From NCBI GenBank assembly GCA_001184205.1, contig LBMP01000002.1:452726-516725 (forward strand): a stretch of 64,000 bases of DNA. The letters run 5' to 3'. Within the stretch, counting starts at the first letter, position 1, and the number at the start of each line of letters is the position of its first letter. The notes under the pieces were generated by a model, which was not told the origin of the DNA, did no database searches, and worked only from the letters and a program-made list of their open reading frames with translations. Source of the DNA: Desulfocarbo indianensis (GTDB taxonomy: Bacteria; Desulfobacterota; Desulfarculia; Desulfarculales; Desulfarculaceae). Both the position numbers and the translations under genes were made by a program. Positions 9,675 to 18,572 of this stretch are shown here, one piece after another.

Positions 9675-10652
9675 ATGGAAGCGACCCTGCTAGACCCCCG
9701 CATGTTCCGCATCGTGGCCGCCGCCATGGCCCTGGCCGCCTTCGTGGGCCTCAACGCCCTGGTGCTGGTCTATCTGGAGCGCAAGATCGCCGGCCACGTG
9801 CAGCGCCGGCCCGGCCCCTTCGAGGTGGGGCCCCACGGGCTCCTGCAGCCCCTGGCCGACGCCTTGAAGCTCATCGGCAAGCAGCTTTTCCGGCCGGCCG
9901 GGGCGGACGCCCTCCTGTTCTGGATGGCTCCGGTGGTCTCCTTCATCCCGGTGCTGCCTTTGTTTCTGCCCATACCCTTCGACCCGGACCTGGTGGCCAT
10001 GCACGTGGAGCCGGGCCTCCTGCTCATCCTGGCCTTCACCGGCATCAACGTGCTGGCGCTCTGCATGGCCGGCTGGGGCTCCAACAACAAGTGGTCGCTC
10101 CTGGGCGCTTCCCGGGCCGTGGCCCAATCGGTGGCCTACGAGATTCCCCTGTTGATGGCGCTGTTGGCGGTCACCTTCATGCACGGCTCCCTGAACCTTA
10201 GCGAAATCGTGGAGGCCCAGGGCGCGTGGCCCTGGCAATGGAACGCGTTCATCCAGCCCGTGGCCTTCATCGTCTATTTCACCTGCGCGGTGGCCGAGAC
10301 CAACCGGGCCCCCTTTGACCTGCCCGAGGCCGAGAGCGAGCTCACCGCCGGGTTCCACACCGAGTACTCCGGCATGGGCTTCGGGCTGTTTTTCCTGGCC
10401 GAGTACGCCAACATGATCGTGGTCTGCGCCGTGGCCACCGCCCTGTTCCTGGGCGGCTGGCAGGGGCCCTTTTTCTCGGGCTGGTGGTGGTTTTTGGCCA
10501 AGACCTACGCGCTGCTCATGGTCATCATCTGGTTCCGCTGGACCTACCCCCGGGTGCGGTTCGACCAGCTTTTGAACATCAACTGGAAATGGCTGCTGCC
10601 GCTATCCATGGTCAATCTCATGGTCACGGCGCTGGTCATGAAGCTGTTTTAG
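9675..10652 (+). CDS. nuoH: NADH-quinone oxidoreductase subunit H
   Basis: A 325-residue membrane subunit with about eight helices. It contains LVLVYLERKIAGHVQRRPGP in the first helix-loop and ETNRAPFDLPEAESEL, the hallmark acidic loop of NuoH near the quinone chamber. The frame is open far upstream, but ATG 9675, five nt after nuoD, is the natural start. NuoH links the quinone site to the proton-pumping arm. Confidence 0.96.
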   Translation: MEATLLDPRMFRIVAAAMALAAFVGLNALVLVYLERKIAGHVQRRPGPFEVGPHGLLQPLADALKLIGKQLFRPAGADALLFWMAPVVSFIPVLPLFLPIPFDPDLVAMHVEPGLLLILAFTGINVLALCMAGWGSNNKWSLLGASRAVAQSVAYEIPLLMALLAVTFMHGSLNLSEIVEAQGAWPWQWNAFIQPVAFIVYFTCAVAETNRAPFDLPEAESELTAGFHTEYSGMGFGLFFLAEYANMIVVCAVATALFLGGWQGPFFSGWWWFLAKTYALLMVIIWFRWTYPRVRFDQLLNINWKWLLPLSMVNLMVTALVMKLF

Positions 10653-10664
10653 GGGCCGGACGTC

Positions 10665-11207
10665 ATGCAGGCCATAAGGCGCAAGCTGAAGGACATAACC
10701 AACCTGTGGAGCATGGTGAAGGGCCTCAAGGTCACCGGCGGCCAGTTCCTCAAGCCCCAGGTCACCGTGCACTACCCGCGGCAGGAGGTGGCCAATCTGG
10801 CCAGCTTCCGGGGGCCCCTGCAACTGGTGGCCAAGCCCAAGGACCCGGCCAAGCCCAAGTGCATAGCCTGCCTGATGTGCGTGAGCGTGTGCCCCTCGGG
10901 CTGCCTCACGGTGCTGAAGGCCAAGCCGCCCAAGCCCACCCCGGAGGAGGAGGCGGCGGCCCGGGCCGCGCTGGAGGCGGGCGAGAAGCCGGCCAAGAAG
11001 CCCGCGCCCAAGGAGCCGTCCCGCTTCATCTATGATTACTCGCTGTGCAGCCTCTGCGGCCTGTGCGCCGAAAACTGCCCGGTGGGCTCCCTGAGCTATT
11101 CGGAGAACATCTACCTGACCGCCACCGACGCCAAGGCCTTCAAGCTGGATTTGCTGGCCGATCTGCGCGCGCGGGCCGGCGCGGCTCCGCCGGCGGGTGA
11201 GGAGTAG
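10665..11207 (+). CDS. nuoI: NADH-quinone oxidoreductase subunit I (two [4Fe-4S])
   Basis: A 180-residue ferredoxin-like subunit carrying clusters N6a and N6b. The first ligand set is Cys66, 69, 72, 76 and the second Cys128, 131, 134, 138, each followed by Pro. The segment between sets is about 20 residues longer than in well-known NuoI proteins and rich in Ala, Lys, Glu and Pro (about 86-118), perhaps a surface loop. An extra Cys80 follows the first set. With no nuoEFG in the operon, this subunit would be a natural entry point for electrons from a ferredoxin or other donor. Confidence 0.94.
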   Translation: MQAIRRKLKDITNLWSMVKGLKVTGGQFLKPQVTVHYPRQEVANLASFRGPLQLVAKPKDPAKPKCIACLMCVSVCPSGCLTVLKAKPPKPTPEEEAAARAALEAGEKPAKKPAPKEPSRFIYDYSLCSLCGLCAENCPVGSLSYSENIYLTATDAKAFKLDLLADLRARAGAAPPAGEE

Positions 11208-11213
11208 GCGGCC

Positions 11214-11726
11214 ATGGAAATTTTGGCAAGGCTGGTTTTCGGCTTTTACGCCGCCCTCATCGTGTCCGGCGCGCTCATGGCGGTGGTGGAGCGCGGCCTG
11301 GTGCGCTCCCTGGTGGGGCTCATCGCCACCATGTTCGGGGTGGCGGGCCTCTACATGCTCATGGCCGCGCCGTTCGTGGCTTTCATGCAGATTCTGATCT
11401 ACGTGGGCGGCGTGAGCATCCTGATCTTCTTTTCCATCATGCTCACCAAGGCCCGCCCCACCGGCGACGAGGCCAAGGGCCGCCCCCTGCGCAAGCGCTT
11501 CAACGCCCTGGTGACGGCGCTGGCCGCCGGCGTGGTGCTGGCTTCGGTGATTCTGAAATTTCCCATACCCAGCCTGGAGACTCCCCGCCAGGTGAGCGGC
11601 CAGCAATTGGGCGAGGGCCTCCTGGGGCCTTATCTTCTGCCCTTCGAGCTGATCTCGGTGGTTCTTTTCGTGGCCATGGCCGCGGCGGTGGCCCTGGCCT
11701 GGCAGCAGTGGGGGAAGAGCAAATGA
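11214..11726 (+). CDS. nuoJ: NADH-quinone oxidoreductase subunit J
   Basis: A 170-residue, five-helix membrane subunit next to the quinone site. The conserved third helix QILIYVGGVSILIFF is intact; this helix is known to change conformation during turnover of complex I. Its end overlaps the nuoK start (ATGA). Confidence 0.93.
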   Translation: MEILARLVFGFYAALIVSGALMAVVERGLVRSLVGLIATMFGVAGLYMLMAAPFVAFMQILIYVGGVSILIFFSIMLTKARPTGDEAKGRPLRKRFNALVTALAAGVVLASVILKFPIPSLETPRQVSGQQLGEGLLGPYLLPFELISVVLFVAMAAAVALAWQQWGKSK

Positions 11727-12031
11727 GCGCCTTGGTTTTATATCAGCTGGTGGCCCTGTTCCTCCTGGCCACGGGTCTGTACGGCTTTCTCTGGCGGCGC
11801 AGCCTGGTGGCCATGCTCATCTGCCTGGAGCTGATGCTGAACGGCGCGGGCCTTTCCATCATGGCCGCGGCCCAGCTCACTCCGGCCAACGCGGTGCTGG
11901 GCCAACTGGGCACCCTCTTGGTCATGGGCCTGGCCGCGGCCGAGGCCACCCTGGTGCTGGCCATCGTGGTGGTGGTCACCCGGCGCTTCAAGACCTCCGA
12001 GATGATCGCCGCCTCGGAGCTGAAGGGATAG
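11723..12031 (+). CDS. nuoK: NADH-quinone oxidoreductase subunit K
   Basis: A 102-residue, three-helix subunit related to MrpC. It contains CLELMLNGAGL in helix 2 and AAEATLVLAIVV in helix 3, holding the two conserved membrane Glu residues of the proton path. ATG 11723 (GGGGAAGAG upstream, ATGA overlap with nuoJ) is preferred over an in-frame GTG five codons earlier. Confidence 0.93.
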   Translation: MSALVLYQLVALFLLATGLYGFLWRRSLVAMLICLELMLNGAGLSIMAAAQLTPANAVLGQLGTLLVMGLAAAEATLVLAIVVVVTRRFKTSEMIAASELKG

Positions 12032-12033
12032 GC

Positions 12034-13521
12034 ATGGACGGTCAGTTCATAGAAAGCGCCCGCTTGCTGCTGCCCTTGGCCGTCACCCTGGCCGCGCCGT
12101 TGGCCATCTGGCTGGCCCGCCGCAGCCCCAACCTGCGCGAGGCCATGTCGGTTATCGCCGGCGCCCTGACCTGCCTGGCCGTGCTGTGGCTGGCGCCGGC
12201 GGTGCTGGCCGGCAAGATCTGGACCTATACCCTGTTCACTCTGTTGCCGGGAGTGACGGTGAAGTTCGCGGCGGACGGCCTTTCCATGCTGTTCGCCATC
12301 ATCTCCTCTTTCCTGTGGGTGCTCACCACCTCCTACAACGTGGGCTACATGCGCAAGGAAAAGGAGCACGCCCAGACCCGCTACTACTTCTGCTTCGCGG
12401 TGGCCATCTTCGGGGCCCAGGGCGTGGCCTTCAGCGGCAACGTGTTCACGCTCTATCTCTTCTACGAGATCATAACCCTGTTCACCTATCCCCTGGTGGC
12501 CCACCACCAGGACGCGGACGGCTACGCCGGGGCCAAGAAATACATCGTGTACCTGGTGGGCACCTCCAAGCTGTTCCTGTTGCCGGCCATGGTGCTCACC
12601 TATTACCTGTGCGGCACCCTGGACTTTCACCTGGGCGATCTGGCCAAGGGCATGTTCCCGCCGGAGGCCGACCCCACCCTGGTGGTCATCACCTACGTGC
12701 TGTTCATGGCCGGCCTGGCCAAGGCGGCGGTCATGCCCCTGCACAACTGGCTGCCCTCGGCCATGGTGGCCCCCACCCCGGTCTCGGCCCTCCTGCACGC
12801 GGTGGCCGTGGTCAAGGCGGGCGTGTTCTCCATCAGCCGGGTGATTCTCTCCGGCTTCGGCGTGGAAACCATGCAGCAGCTGGGCCTGGGCCTGCCCACC
12901 GCCTATTTCGCGGCCTTCACCATCGTGGCCGCCTCTTTGATCGCCCTCACCAAGGACGACATCAAGGCGCGGCTGGCCTATTCCACGGTGAGCCAGCTCT
13001 CCTACATCGTGATAGGCGTGGCCATGCTCACCCCCCTGGCGGTGCAGGGCGGCTTGATCCACATCGTGAATCACGCCTTCAGCAAGATCACCCTGTTCTT
13101 CGGGGCCGGGGCCATCTACGTGGCCTGCCACACCAAGCAGATAAGCAAGATGGGCGGGCTGGGCCGGCGCATGCCCTGGACCTTCGGGGCCTTCGGCCTG
13201 GCCACCCTTTCCATGATCGGGGTGCCGCCGGCCTGCGGGTTTGTGAGCAAGTGGTATCTGATAAACGGCGCGGTGGACACCGGCCGCCTGATCCTGCTGG
13301 TGGCGCTTTTGGCCAGCACCGTGCTCAACGCCGGCTATTTCGCCCCCGTGGTGTACAAGGCCTTTTTCGGCACGGCGGCCAGGGGGGTGGAGCTGGAAAA
13401 GTATTCGGAGGCGCCCATGGTGATGGTGGTGCCGCTTTTCGTCACCGCCGTGATCTCCATCCTCATCGGCATCTTTCCCGAGGCGTTCATGGGTTTCGTG
13501 CACGCCTTCAGCAAGGTTTAG
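12034..13521 (+). CDS. Antiporter-like complex I subunit (MrpD/NuoL superfamily)
   Basis: A 495-residue, roughly 14-helix subunit of the proton-translocating antiporter family. Key residues are present: the TM5 Glu (FYEIITLFTYP), the TM7 Lys (LAKAAVMPLHNWLP) and the following VVKAGVF Lys. It lacks the long C-terminal lateral helix of NuoL and is about the length of NuoN or MrpD. It lies 2 nt after nuoK, where nuoL would normally be, but a better NuoL candidate comes two genes later, so this appears to be an additional pump module. Confidence 0.85.
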   Translation: MDGQFIESARLLLPLAVTLAAPLAIWLARRSPNLREAMSVIAGALTCLAVLWLAPAVLAGKIWTYTLFTLLPGVTVKFAADGLSMLFAIISSFLWVLTTSYNVGYMRKEKEHAQTRYYFCFAVAIFGAQGVAFSGNVFTLYLFYEIITLFTYPLVAHHQDADGYAGAKKYIVYLVGTSKLFLLPAMVLTYYLCGTLDFHLGDLAKGMFPPEADPTLVVITYVLFMAGLAKAAVMPLHNWLPSAMVAPTPVSALLHAVAVVKAGVFSISRVILSGFGVETMQQLGLGLPTAYFAAFTIVAASLIALTKDDIKARLAYSTVSQLSYIVIGVAMLTPLAVQGGLIHIVNHAFSKITLFFGAGAIYVACHTKQISKMGGLGRRMPWTFGAFGLATLSMIGVPPACGFVSKWYLINGAVDTGRLILLVALLASTVLNAGYFAPVVYKAFFGTAARGVELEKYSEAPMVMVVPLFVTAVISILIGIFPEAFMGFVHAFSKV

Positions 13522-13525
13522 CGCC

Positions 13526-13789
13526 ATGGCCAGACTCGCCGACATGTTGACCAGGGCCAGGGGGCCGGAGCTGGGCCGCTGGCGCAAGCTTTTCTGGCTA
13601 GCGCTTTTGGCGTTAGTGGCGGCCAATGTCTTCATCCGGCCCCATCACGCCGAATACGGCCTGGACGCCTATCCCGGCTTCTGGGGAATCTTCGGGCTAT
13701 TGGTGGCGGTGCTCATGGTGCTGGTGATGAAAAAGCTGGTGCAGCCGGTCTTGAAGCGCCAAGAGGACGAGGACCATGGAGACGACTAG
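13526..13789 (+). CDS. Small two-helix membrane protein in the nuo operon
   Basis: An 87-residue protein with two hydrophobic segments (about 22-38 and 51-70) and an acidic tail ending EDEDHGDD. I do not recognise a family. It sits between two antiporter-like subunits, 4 nt after one and overlapping the other by 14 nt, so it is almost certainly co-translated with them. It may bridge or anchor the extra antiporter module; that is inference from position. Confidence 0.75.
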   Translation: MARLADMLTRARGPELGRWRKLFWLALLALVAANVFIRPHHAEYGLDAYPGFWGIFGLLVAVLMVLVMKKLVQPVLKRQEDEDHGDD

Positions 13790-15548
13790 CCAGTTCCTGC
13801 ATCCCGCCCTGGGCTTCATCGCCCTGGCTTTGCTCCTGCCCTTCTTGCGGGGCTCGGCCTGGCGCTGGCTGGTGCTTTTGCCGCCGCTTGCGGCGCTCTA
13901 CAGCGTCTTCACCATGAGCCAGGGCGTGTTCGGCCAGGTGCCCTATCTGGGCCAGATACTGGTGCTGGGCCGGGTGGACAAGCTCTCCTTGGTTTTCGCC
14001 AACGTGTTCGCCATCCAGGCCCTCATCGGCATGATCTACGCTCTGCACGTGAAGGAGACCGCCCACCACGTGGCCGCCTCCCTGTACGTGGCGGGCTCTT
14101 TCGGCTGCGTGTTCGCCGGCGATTACCTGACGCTGTTCATCTTCTGGGAGCTGATGAGCGTGGCCTCCACCTTCCTGGTGTGGCTGCGCCGCCGGGCCGC
14201 CTCCCGCCAGGCGGGCTTCCGCTATTTCATGTTCCACACCCTGGGCGGCCTGTTCCTCCTGGGCGGGCTGCTGCTGCGCTATTACGCGGTGGGCGATTTC
14301 GCCTTCGAGCCGGTGGCTCCCCAGGCGGCCCGCTATTATGACTACCTGATCCTGATCGGCTTCTGCGTGAACGCGGCGGTGGTGCCCCTGCACGCCTGGC
14401 TGCCGGACACCTACCCGGAAGCCACCGTGGCCGGCGCGGTGTTCATGTGCGCCTTCACCACCAAGACCGCAGTCTACGTGCTGGCCCGCGCCTTCGCCGG
14501 CTTCGATATTCTGGCCATCGCCGGCACCATCATGGCGGTCTACGGCGTGCTCTTCGCCTCCATGGAAAACAACGCCCGCCGCATCCTGAGCTATCACATC
14601 GTGAGCCAGGTGGGCTACATGGTGGCCGGCATCGGCATCGGCACCGCCATGACCGTTAACGGCGCGGTGGCCCACGCCTACGCCCACATCCTGTACAAGG
14701 GGCTCTTGTTCATGGGCGCGGGAGCCATCCTCTACGCGGCCGGCACCGCCAAGCTCAACCAGTTGGGCGGCCTGGTGGGCAGGTTGCCCTGGGTCATGGT
14801 GCTCTACATGGTGGGTGCGGTCTCCATCTCCGGCATGCCGTTTTTCAACGGCTTCGTTTCCAAGACCATGACCATTCACGGCGCGGTGGAGGCCCACCGC
14901 TTGTGGCTGGGCGTGGGCCTGGAGGTGGCCGCGGTGGGCACCTTCCTGTCGGTGGGCATCAAGCTGCCTTATTTCGCCTTCTGGTCCAAGCCCGAGTATC
15001 AGGGCGAGTTGAAGCCGCTGCCCCCCAACATGTACGTGGCCATGGCCATCGCCGCCGCCTTGTGCCTGGCCCAGGGCCTGTATCCGCAGATGCTGTACGC
15101 GCTCCTGCCCTTCCCGGTGGAATACGCGCCCTATACGGCGTGGTCGCTGTTGCAGGCCTTCATGCTGCTGGGCTTCACCGGCCTGGGCTTCTACCTGGTG
15201 CGCCGGGTCATAACCCCGCACGCGGGGCGCAACCTGGATTTCGACGCGCTCTACCGGCTGGTGGGCCGCGGGGTGCTCTATTTGATATGCCTGCCGATGA
15301 ATTGGCTGGATTCCCTGTGGTCCGAGATTTACCGGGTGCTGGGCCTGGCCGGCCTTTTGGGCGCGGCCAGGGGCTCGGCCTGGTTCGACCGCAAAGCCAT
15401 AGACACCGTGGTGGACGGCGCGGCCTACACGGTGCGCGACATCGGCCGCCTCACCAACCGCGCCCAAACCGGCCGCTTGCAGGATTACCTGGCCTGGATG
15501 CCCATGATCCTTTTCGGCGCCTGCCTGCTGATCTGGTGGCTGGCCTGA
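13776..15548 (+). CDS. nuoL: NuoL-like antiporter subunit
   Basis: A 590-residue antiporter-family subunit. The TM5 Glu is present (FWELMSV). The usual TM7 Lys is Asn199 (CVNAAVVPLHAWLP), whereas a Lys is present one helix on (Lys230, FTTKTAVYV). The C-terminus extends past the 14-helix core and ends with QTGRLQDYL plus a last hydrophobic helix, as in NuoL, where a lateral helix ties the pumps together. It is therefore the best NuoL candidate, although its core resembles the MrpD-type 'subunit D' proteins of sulfate reducers. Confidence 0.82.
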   Translation: METTSQFLHPALGFIALALLLPFLRGSAWRWLVLLPPLAALYSVFTMSQGVFGQVPYLGQILVLGRVDKLSLVFANVFAIQALIGMIYALHVKETAHHVAASLYVAGSFGCVFAGDYLTLFIFWELMSVASTFLVWLRRRAASRQAGFRYFMFHTLGGLFLLGGLLLRYYAVGDFAFEPVAPQAARYYDYLILIGFCVNAAVVPLHAWLPDTYPEATVAGAVFMCAFTTKTAVYVLARAFAGFDILAIAGTIMAVYGVLFASMENNARRILSYHIVSQVGYMVAGIGIGTAMTVNGAVAHAYAHILYKGLLFMGAGAILYAAGTAKLNQLGGLVGRLPWVMVLYMVGAVSISGMPFFNGFVSKTMTIHGAVEAHRLWLGVGLEVAAVGTFLSVGIKLPYFAFWSKPEYQGELKPLPPNMYVAMAIAAALCLAQGLYPQMLYALLPFPVEYAPYTAWSLLQAFMLLGFTGLGFYLVRRVITPHAGRNLDFDALYRLVGRGVLYLICLPMNWLDSLWSEIYRVLGLAGLLGAARGSAWFDRKAIDTVVDGAAYTVRDIGRLTNRAQTGRLQDYLAWMPMILFGACLLIWWLA

Positions 15549-15585
15549 GAAGGCCGAAGATGGATAGAAGCGGAGCTGTCAACCC

Positions 15586-17133
15586 ATGCTGAGCGCCCAA
15601 TTGCCGGTTCTTTCCCTGCTGATCTTCTTCCCGCTGGCGGGATGCGTGGCGCTGTTCTGGCTGGGCGATGAGAAGAAGGTCCGCGTCTTCACCCTGGCCG
15701 TGTCCCTCGTGGAACTGGCCCTGGCCCTGCCGCTTTTGGGCTTCAGGCTGGGCGAGGCCGGCTTCCAGTTCGTGGAGCACGCCCCCTGGGTGGCTTCCTG
15801 GGGCCTTGCCTATTACCTGGGGGTGGACGGCATCAGCGTGCTCATGGTGGCGCTCACCGTGGCCATCCTGCCCCTGTGCGTGCTCTGCTCCTGGAGCTAC
15901 ATCGCCAGCCGGGTGCGCGAGTTCCATTTCTGCCTGCTGTTCATGACCAGCGCCTGCGTGGGGGTGTTCGCCGCCCTGGATTTGGTGCTGTTCTACGTGT
16001 TCTGGGAGGCCATGCTCATCCCCATGTACCTCTTGATAGCGGTGTGGGGCGGTCCCGAACGGCGCTACGCCTCCATCAAGTTCTTCCTCTATACCCTGGC
16101 CGGCAGCACCCTGCTTTTGGTGGCGGTGGTGGCCCTGCGCATCGCCGGCGGCACCTTCGCCATACCAGAGCTCATGCAAAAGGGCTATTCGTTCGATTTT
16201 CAGTACTGGGTCTTTTTGGCCATGGCCATCGCCTTCGCCATCAAGGTGCCCATGTTCCCCTTCCACACCTGGCTGCCGGCGGCCCACGTGCAAGCCCCCA
16301 CGGCGGGTAGCGTGCTTCTGGCCTCGGTGCTCCTGAAGATGGGCACCTACGGCTTCCTGCGCTTCTGCCTGCCCATAACCCCGGCCGGGGCCGAACACTT
16401 CGCCGGGCTGATGATCATCATATCGCTGGCCTCCATCATCTACGGCGGGGCCGTGGCCCTGGGCCAGAGCGACATCAAGAAGATCATCGCCTACTCCTCG
16501 GTGGGCCACATGGGCTTCGTGACCCTGGGCATCTTCGTGTTCAATCTGCGCGGGGCCGAGGGCGCGCTGTTTCAGATGCTCAATCACGGCATCACCACCG
16601 GGGCCCTCTTCATGATGGTGGGCGCGGCCTACGAGCGCTCCCACTCGCGGGAGATAAGCGACAACCTGGGCCTGGGCAAGTACCTGCCCGCCTTCATGGG
16701 CTTGTGGGGGCTTTTCGCCTTCAGCTCCTTCGGCTTTCCGGGCACCAACAGCTTCGTGGGCGAGTTCCTGGTGTTCCTGGGCGCTTTCCAGCGCCAGGCC
16801 TGGGTGGGGTTCGCGGCGGTGCCCGGCGCCTTGCTGGCCGCGGCCTACATGCTGCGCCTCACCCAAAGAATGGCCTGGGGCGAGCCCTCCAGCGTGAGCG
16901 GCTGGCCCGACCTGAATTTCCGCGAATGGGCCTACCTGCTGCCGGCCGCCTTTTTCGTGCTCTACATCGGCCTCATGCCCGGAGTTTTCTATAAGGTCAT
17001 GGACGCCTCGCTGCAAAACATGCTGAGCCTGATGCAAAGGCCGGTCGCCCATTATGACGCTCCGCCCGCCCCGCAAAAGTCCGGCGGGTTGCTCCAGGCG
17101 GCCGGCTTGGCCGGGCGGGAAGGGGGGCGCTAG
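15586..17133 (+). CDS. nuoM: NADH-quinone oxidoreductase subunit M
   Basis: A 515-residue antiporter-like pump subunit. Typical NuoM features: YYLGVDGISVLMV, the TM5 Glu (VFWEAMLIPMYL), the TM7 Lys (FAIKVPMFPFHTWLPAAHV) and a further Lys in VLLKMGTYGF. The start follows a 37-nt gap, the largest in the operon, which contains a GGAG site. It is 2 nt from nuoN. Confidence 0.95.
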   Translation: MLSAQLPVLSLLIFFPLAGCVALFWLGDEKKVRVFTLAVSLVELALALPLLGFRLGEAGFQFVEHAPWVASWGLAYYLGVDGISVLMVALTVAILPLCVLCSWSYIASRVREFHFCLLFMTSACVGVFAALDLVLFYVFWEAMLIPMYLLIAVWGGPERRYASIKFFLYTLAGSTLLLVAVVALRIAGGTFAIPELMQKGYSFDFQYWVFLAMAIAFAIKVPMFPFHTWLPAAHVQAPTAGSVLLASVLLKMGTYGFLRFCLPITPAGAEHFAGLMIIISLASIIYGGAVALGQSDIKKIIAYSSVGHMGFVTLGIFVFNLRGAEGALFQMLNHGITTGALFMMVGAAYERSHSREISDNLGLGKYLPAFMGLWGLFAFSSFGFPGTNSFVGEFLVFLGAFQRQAWVGFAAVPGALLAAAYMLRLTQRMAWGEPSSVSGWPDLNFREWAYLLPAAFFVLYIGLMPGVFYKVMDASLQNMLSLMQRPVAHYDAPPAPQKSGGLLQAAGLAGREGGR

Positions 17134-17135
17134 CC

Positions 17136-18572
17136 ATGGACTTCCGGCCCGAGCTGGTCATCTCCGAATCCTTCCAGTTCCTGGTGGTGGCGGCGCTGTT
17201 CTTCCAGAGCCTGCTCTACAAGGTGGTGAGCATCCGCATGCGGAGCTGGCTGCCCTGGGTGGCCGGCCTGGGCGTGGCGGTCAACCTGTTTTGCCTGAAC
17301 ACCCAGGGGACCATGTTCTACGGGTCCTACCAGGTGGACCAGCTTTCCCAGTATTTCAAGGTCATCGTGGCGCTGGGCTTCTTTTTCGCCTCCCTGAACG
17401 CCACCCGCCAGCCCACCTTGCCCCACGAAAAGCGCTACGATTATTTCCTGTTCATGGCGCTGTCGGCCTGGGGGCTCATGCTGATGGCCTCGGCCGTGGA
17501 GCTGATAACCATTTATCTGGCCCTGGAACTCAGCTCCTACAGCCTGTACGCCATCCTGCCGCTGCGCTCCAAGGACCGCCAGGCGGCCGAGGCCGGCATC
17601 AAGTACATTCTCTTCGGCGCGGTGGCCACGGCCCTGGCCCTTTACGGCTTCTCCTATATCCTGGCCACCCAGCACACCAGCTACTTGGCGACGCTGGCCA
17701 TCTACACCTGGACCTGGGCGGATTCGCCCCTGGCCGTGGTGGGCCTGGTCCTGTTCCTGGGCGGCATGCTCTACAAGCTGGCCCTGTTCCCCTTCCATTT
17801 CTGGGCTCCGGACGTGTATCAGGGCGCCAGCAATGAAACCGCGGCTTTCGTGGCCACCCTGCCCAAGCTGGGGGCCATGGTGGTGCTGATCCGCCTGGGC
17901 GCGCTGCTCACGCCGGGCCTGGAGATAACCCACCTTCTGGCCATCCTGGCGGCGGTGTCCATGACCTGGGGCAATCTGGGGGCCCTGGCCCAGCGCGACG
18001 TCAAGCGCCTGCTAGGCTACTCCACGGTGGCCCACGCCGGCTACATGATCATGGGTCTGATGCCGGGCAACGCCGAGGGCCTGGCGGCGGCCGGTTTTTA
18101 CGCCCTGGTCTACGTGCTGATGAACCTCACCTGCTTCTGGGTGCTCAGCCGGGTGGCGGCCGACGGCCGCAATTTATACCTGGAAGACTTAAACGGCCTG
18201 CATCGCCGCTCGCCGGCCATGGCCCTGGCCCTGGCCGTGGGCGCTTTCGCTCTGGTGGGCCTGCCGCCCACCGGCGGCTTCATGGGCAAGCTCTTTCTCT
18301 TCACCGCGGCCTGGGGCCATGGCTACGATTGGCTGGTGATCGTCGCGGCGCTGAACGCGGCCATAAGCATCTATTATTATTTGAATCTGGTGCGCCACGC
18401 CTATACCCAGGACCAGCCGGGGCGGGAGCCGGCCGCCCAGCCCGAGCCCCGCTTCAGCGCCTTTTGGGCGGGGGCGCTGGCCCTCCTCCTGTTGTTCCTG
18501 GGCGTGCTGCCGGGGCCGGCCTTCAATTTGGCCCTGCGGGCCGGCGAGGCTTTGCTGAAGCTAGGCGGCTAA
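17136..18572 (+). CDS. nuoN: NADH-quinone oxidoreductase subunit N
   Basis: A 478-residue antiporter-like subunit closing the operon. It contains the TM5 Glu (LALELSSYSLYA), the TM7 Lys (MLYKLALFPFHFWAPDVYQGA) and the conserved TLPKLGAMV Lys helix. NuoN is the pump nearest NuoK. No terminator follows: the stop codon overlaps the stop of the opposing rubrerythrin-like gene by 3 nt. Confidence 0.95.
   Translation: MDFRPELVISESFQFLVVAALFFQSLLYKVVSIRMRSWLPWVAGLGVAVNLFCLNTQGTMFYGSYQVDQLSQYFKVIVALGFFFASLNATRQPTLPHEKRYDYFLFMALSAWGLMLMASAVELITIYLALELSSYSLYAILPLRSKDRQAAEAGIKYILFGAVATALALYGFSYILATQHTSYLATLAIYTWTWADSPLAVVGLVLFLGGMLYKLALFPFHFWAPDVYQGASNETAAFVATLPKLGAMVVLIRLGALLTPGLEITHLLAILAAVSMTWGNLGALAQRDVKRLLGYSTVAHAGYMIMGLMPGNAEGLAAAGFYALVYVLMNLTCFWVLSRVAADGRNLYLEDLNGLHRRSPAMALALAVGAFALVGLPPTGGFMGKLFLFTAAWGHGYDWLVIVAALNAAISIYYYLNLVRHAYTQDQPGREPAAQPEPRFSAFWAGALALLLLFLGVLPGPAFNLALRAGEALLKLGG

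Noticed and set aside
9675-10652. nuoH read from 8904 as a 582-codon protein
   Set aside because: The first 257 codons overlap nuoD in another frame and lack similarity; ATG 9675 gives the normal NuoH length.
11743-13635. Long open antisense frame of 630 codons over nuoK and the antiporter gene
   Set aside because: Its product is His/Gly/Gln/Glu-rich low-complexity sequence, the usual reverse shadow of GC-rich membrane genes; the plus-strand gene has clear family motifs.
13713-17076. Long antisense frames across the NuoL-like and nuoM genes
   Set aside because: Same low-complexity composition and no start signals; they mirror third-position GC bias.
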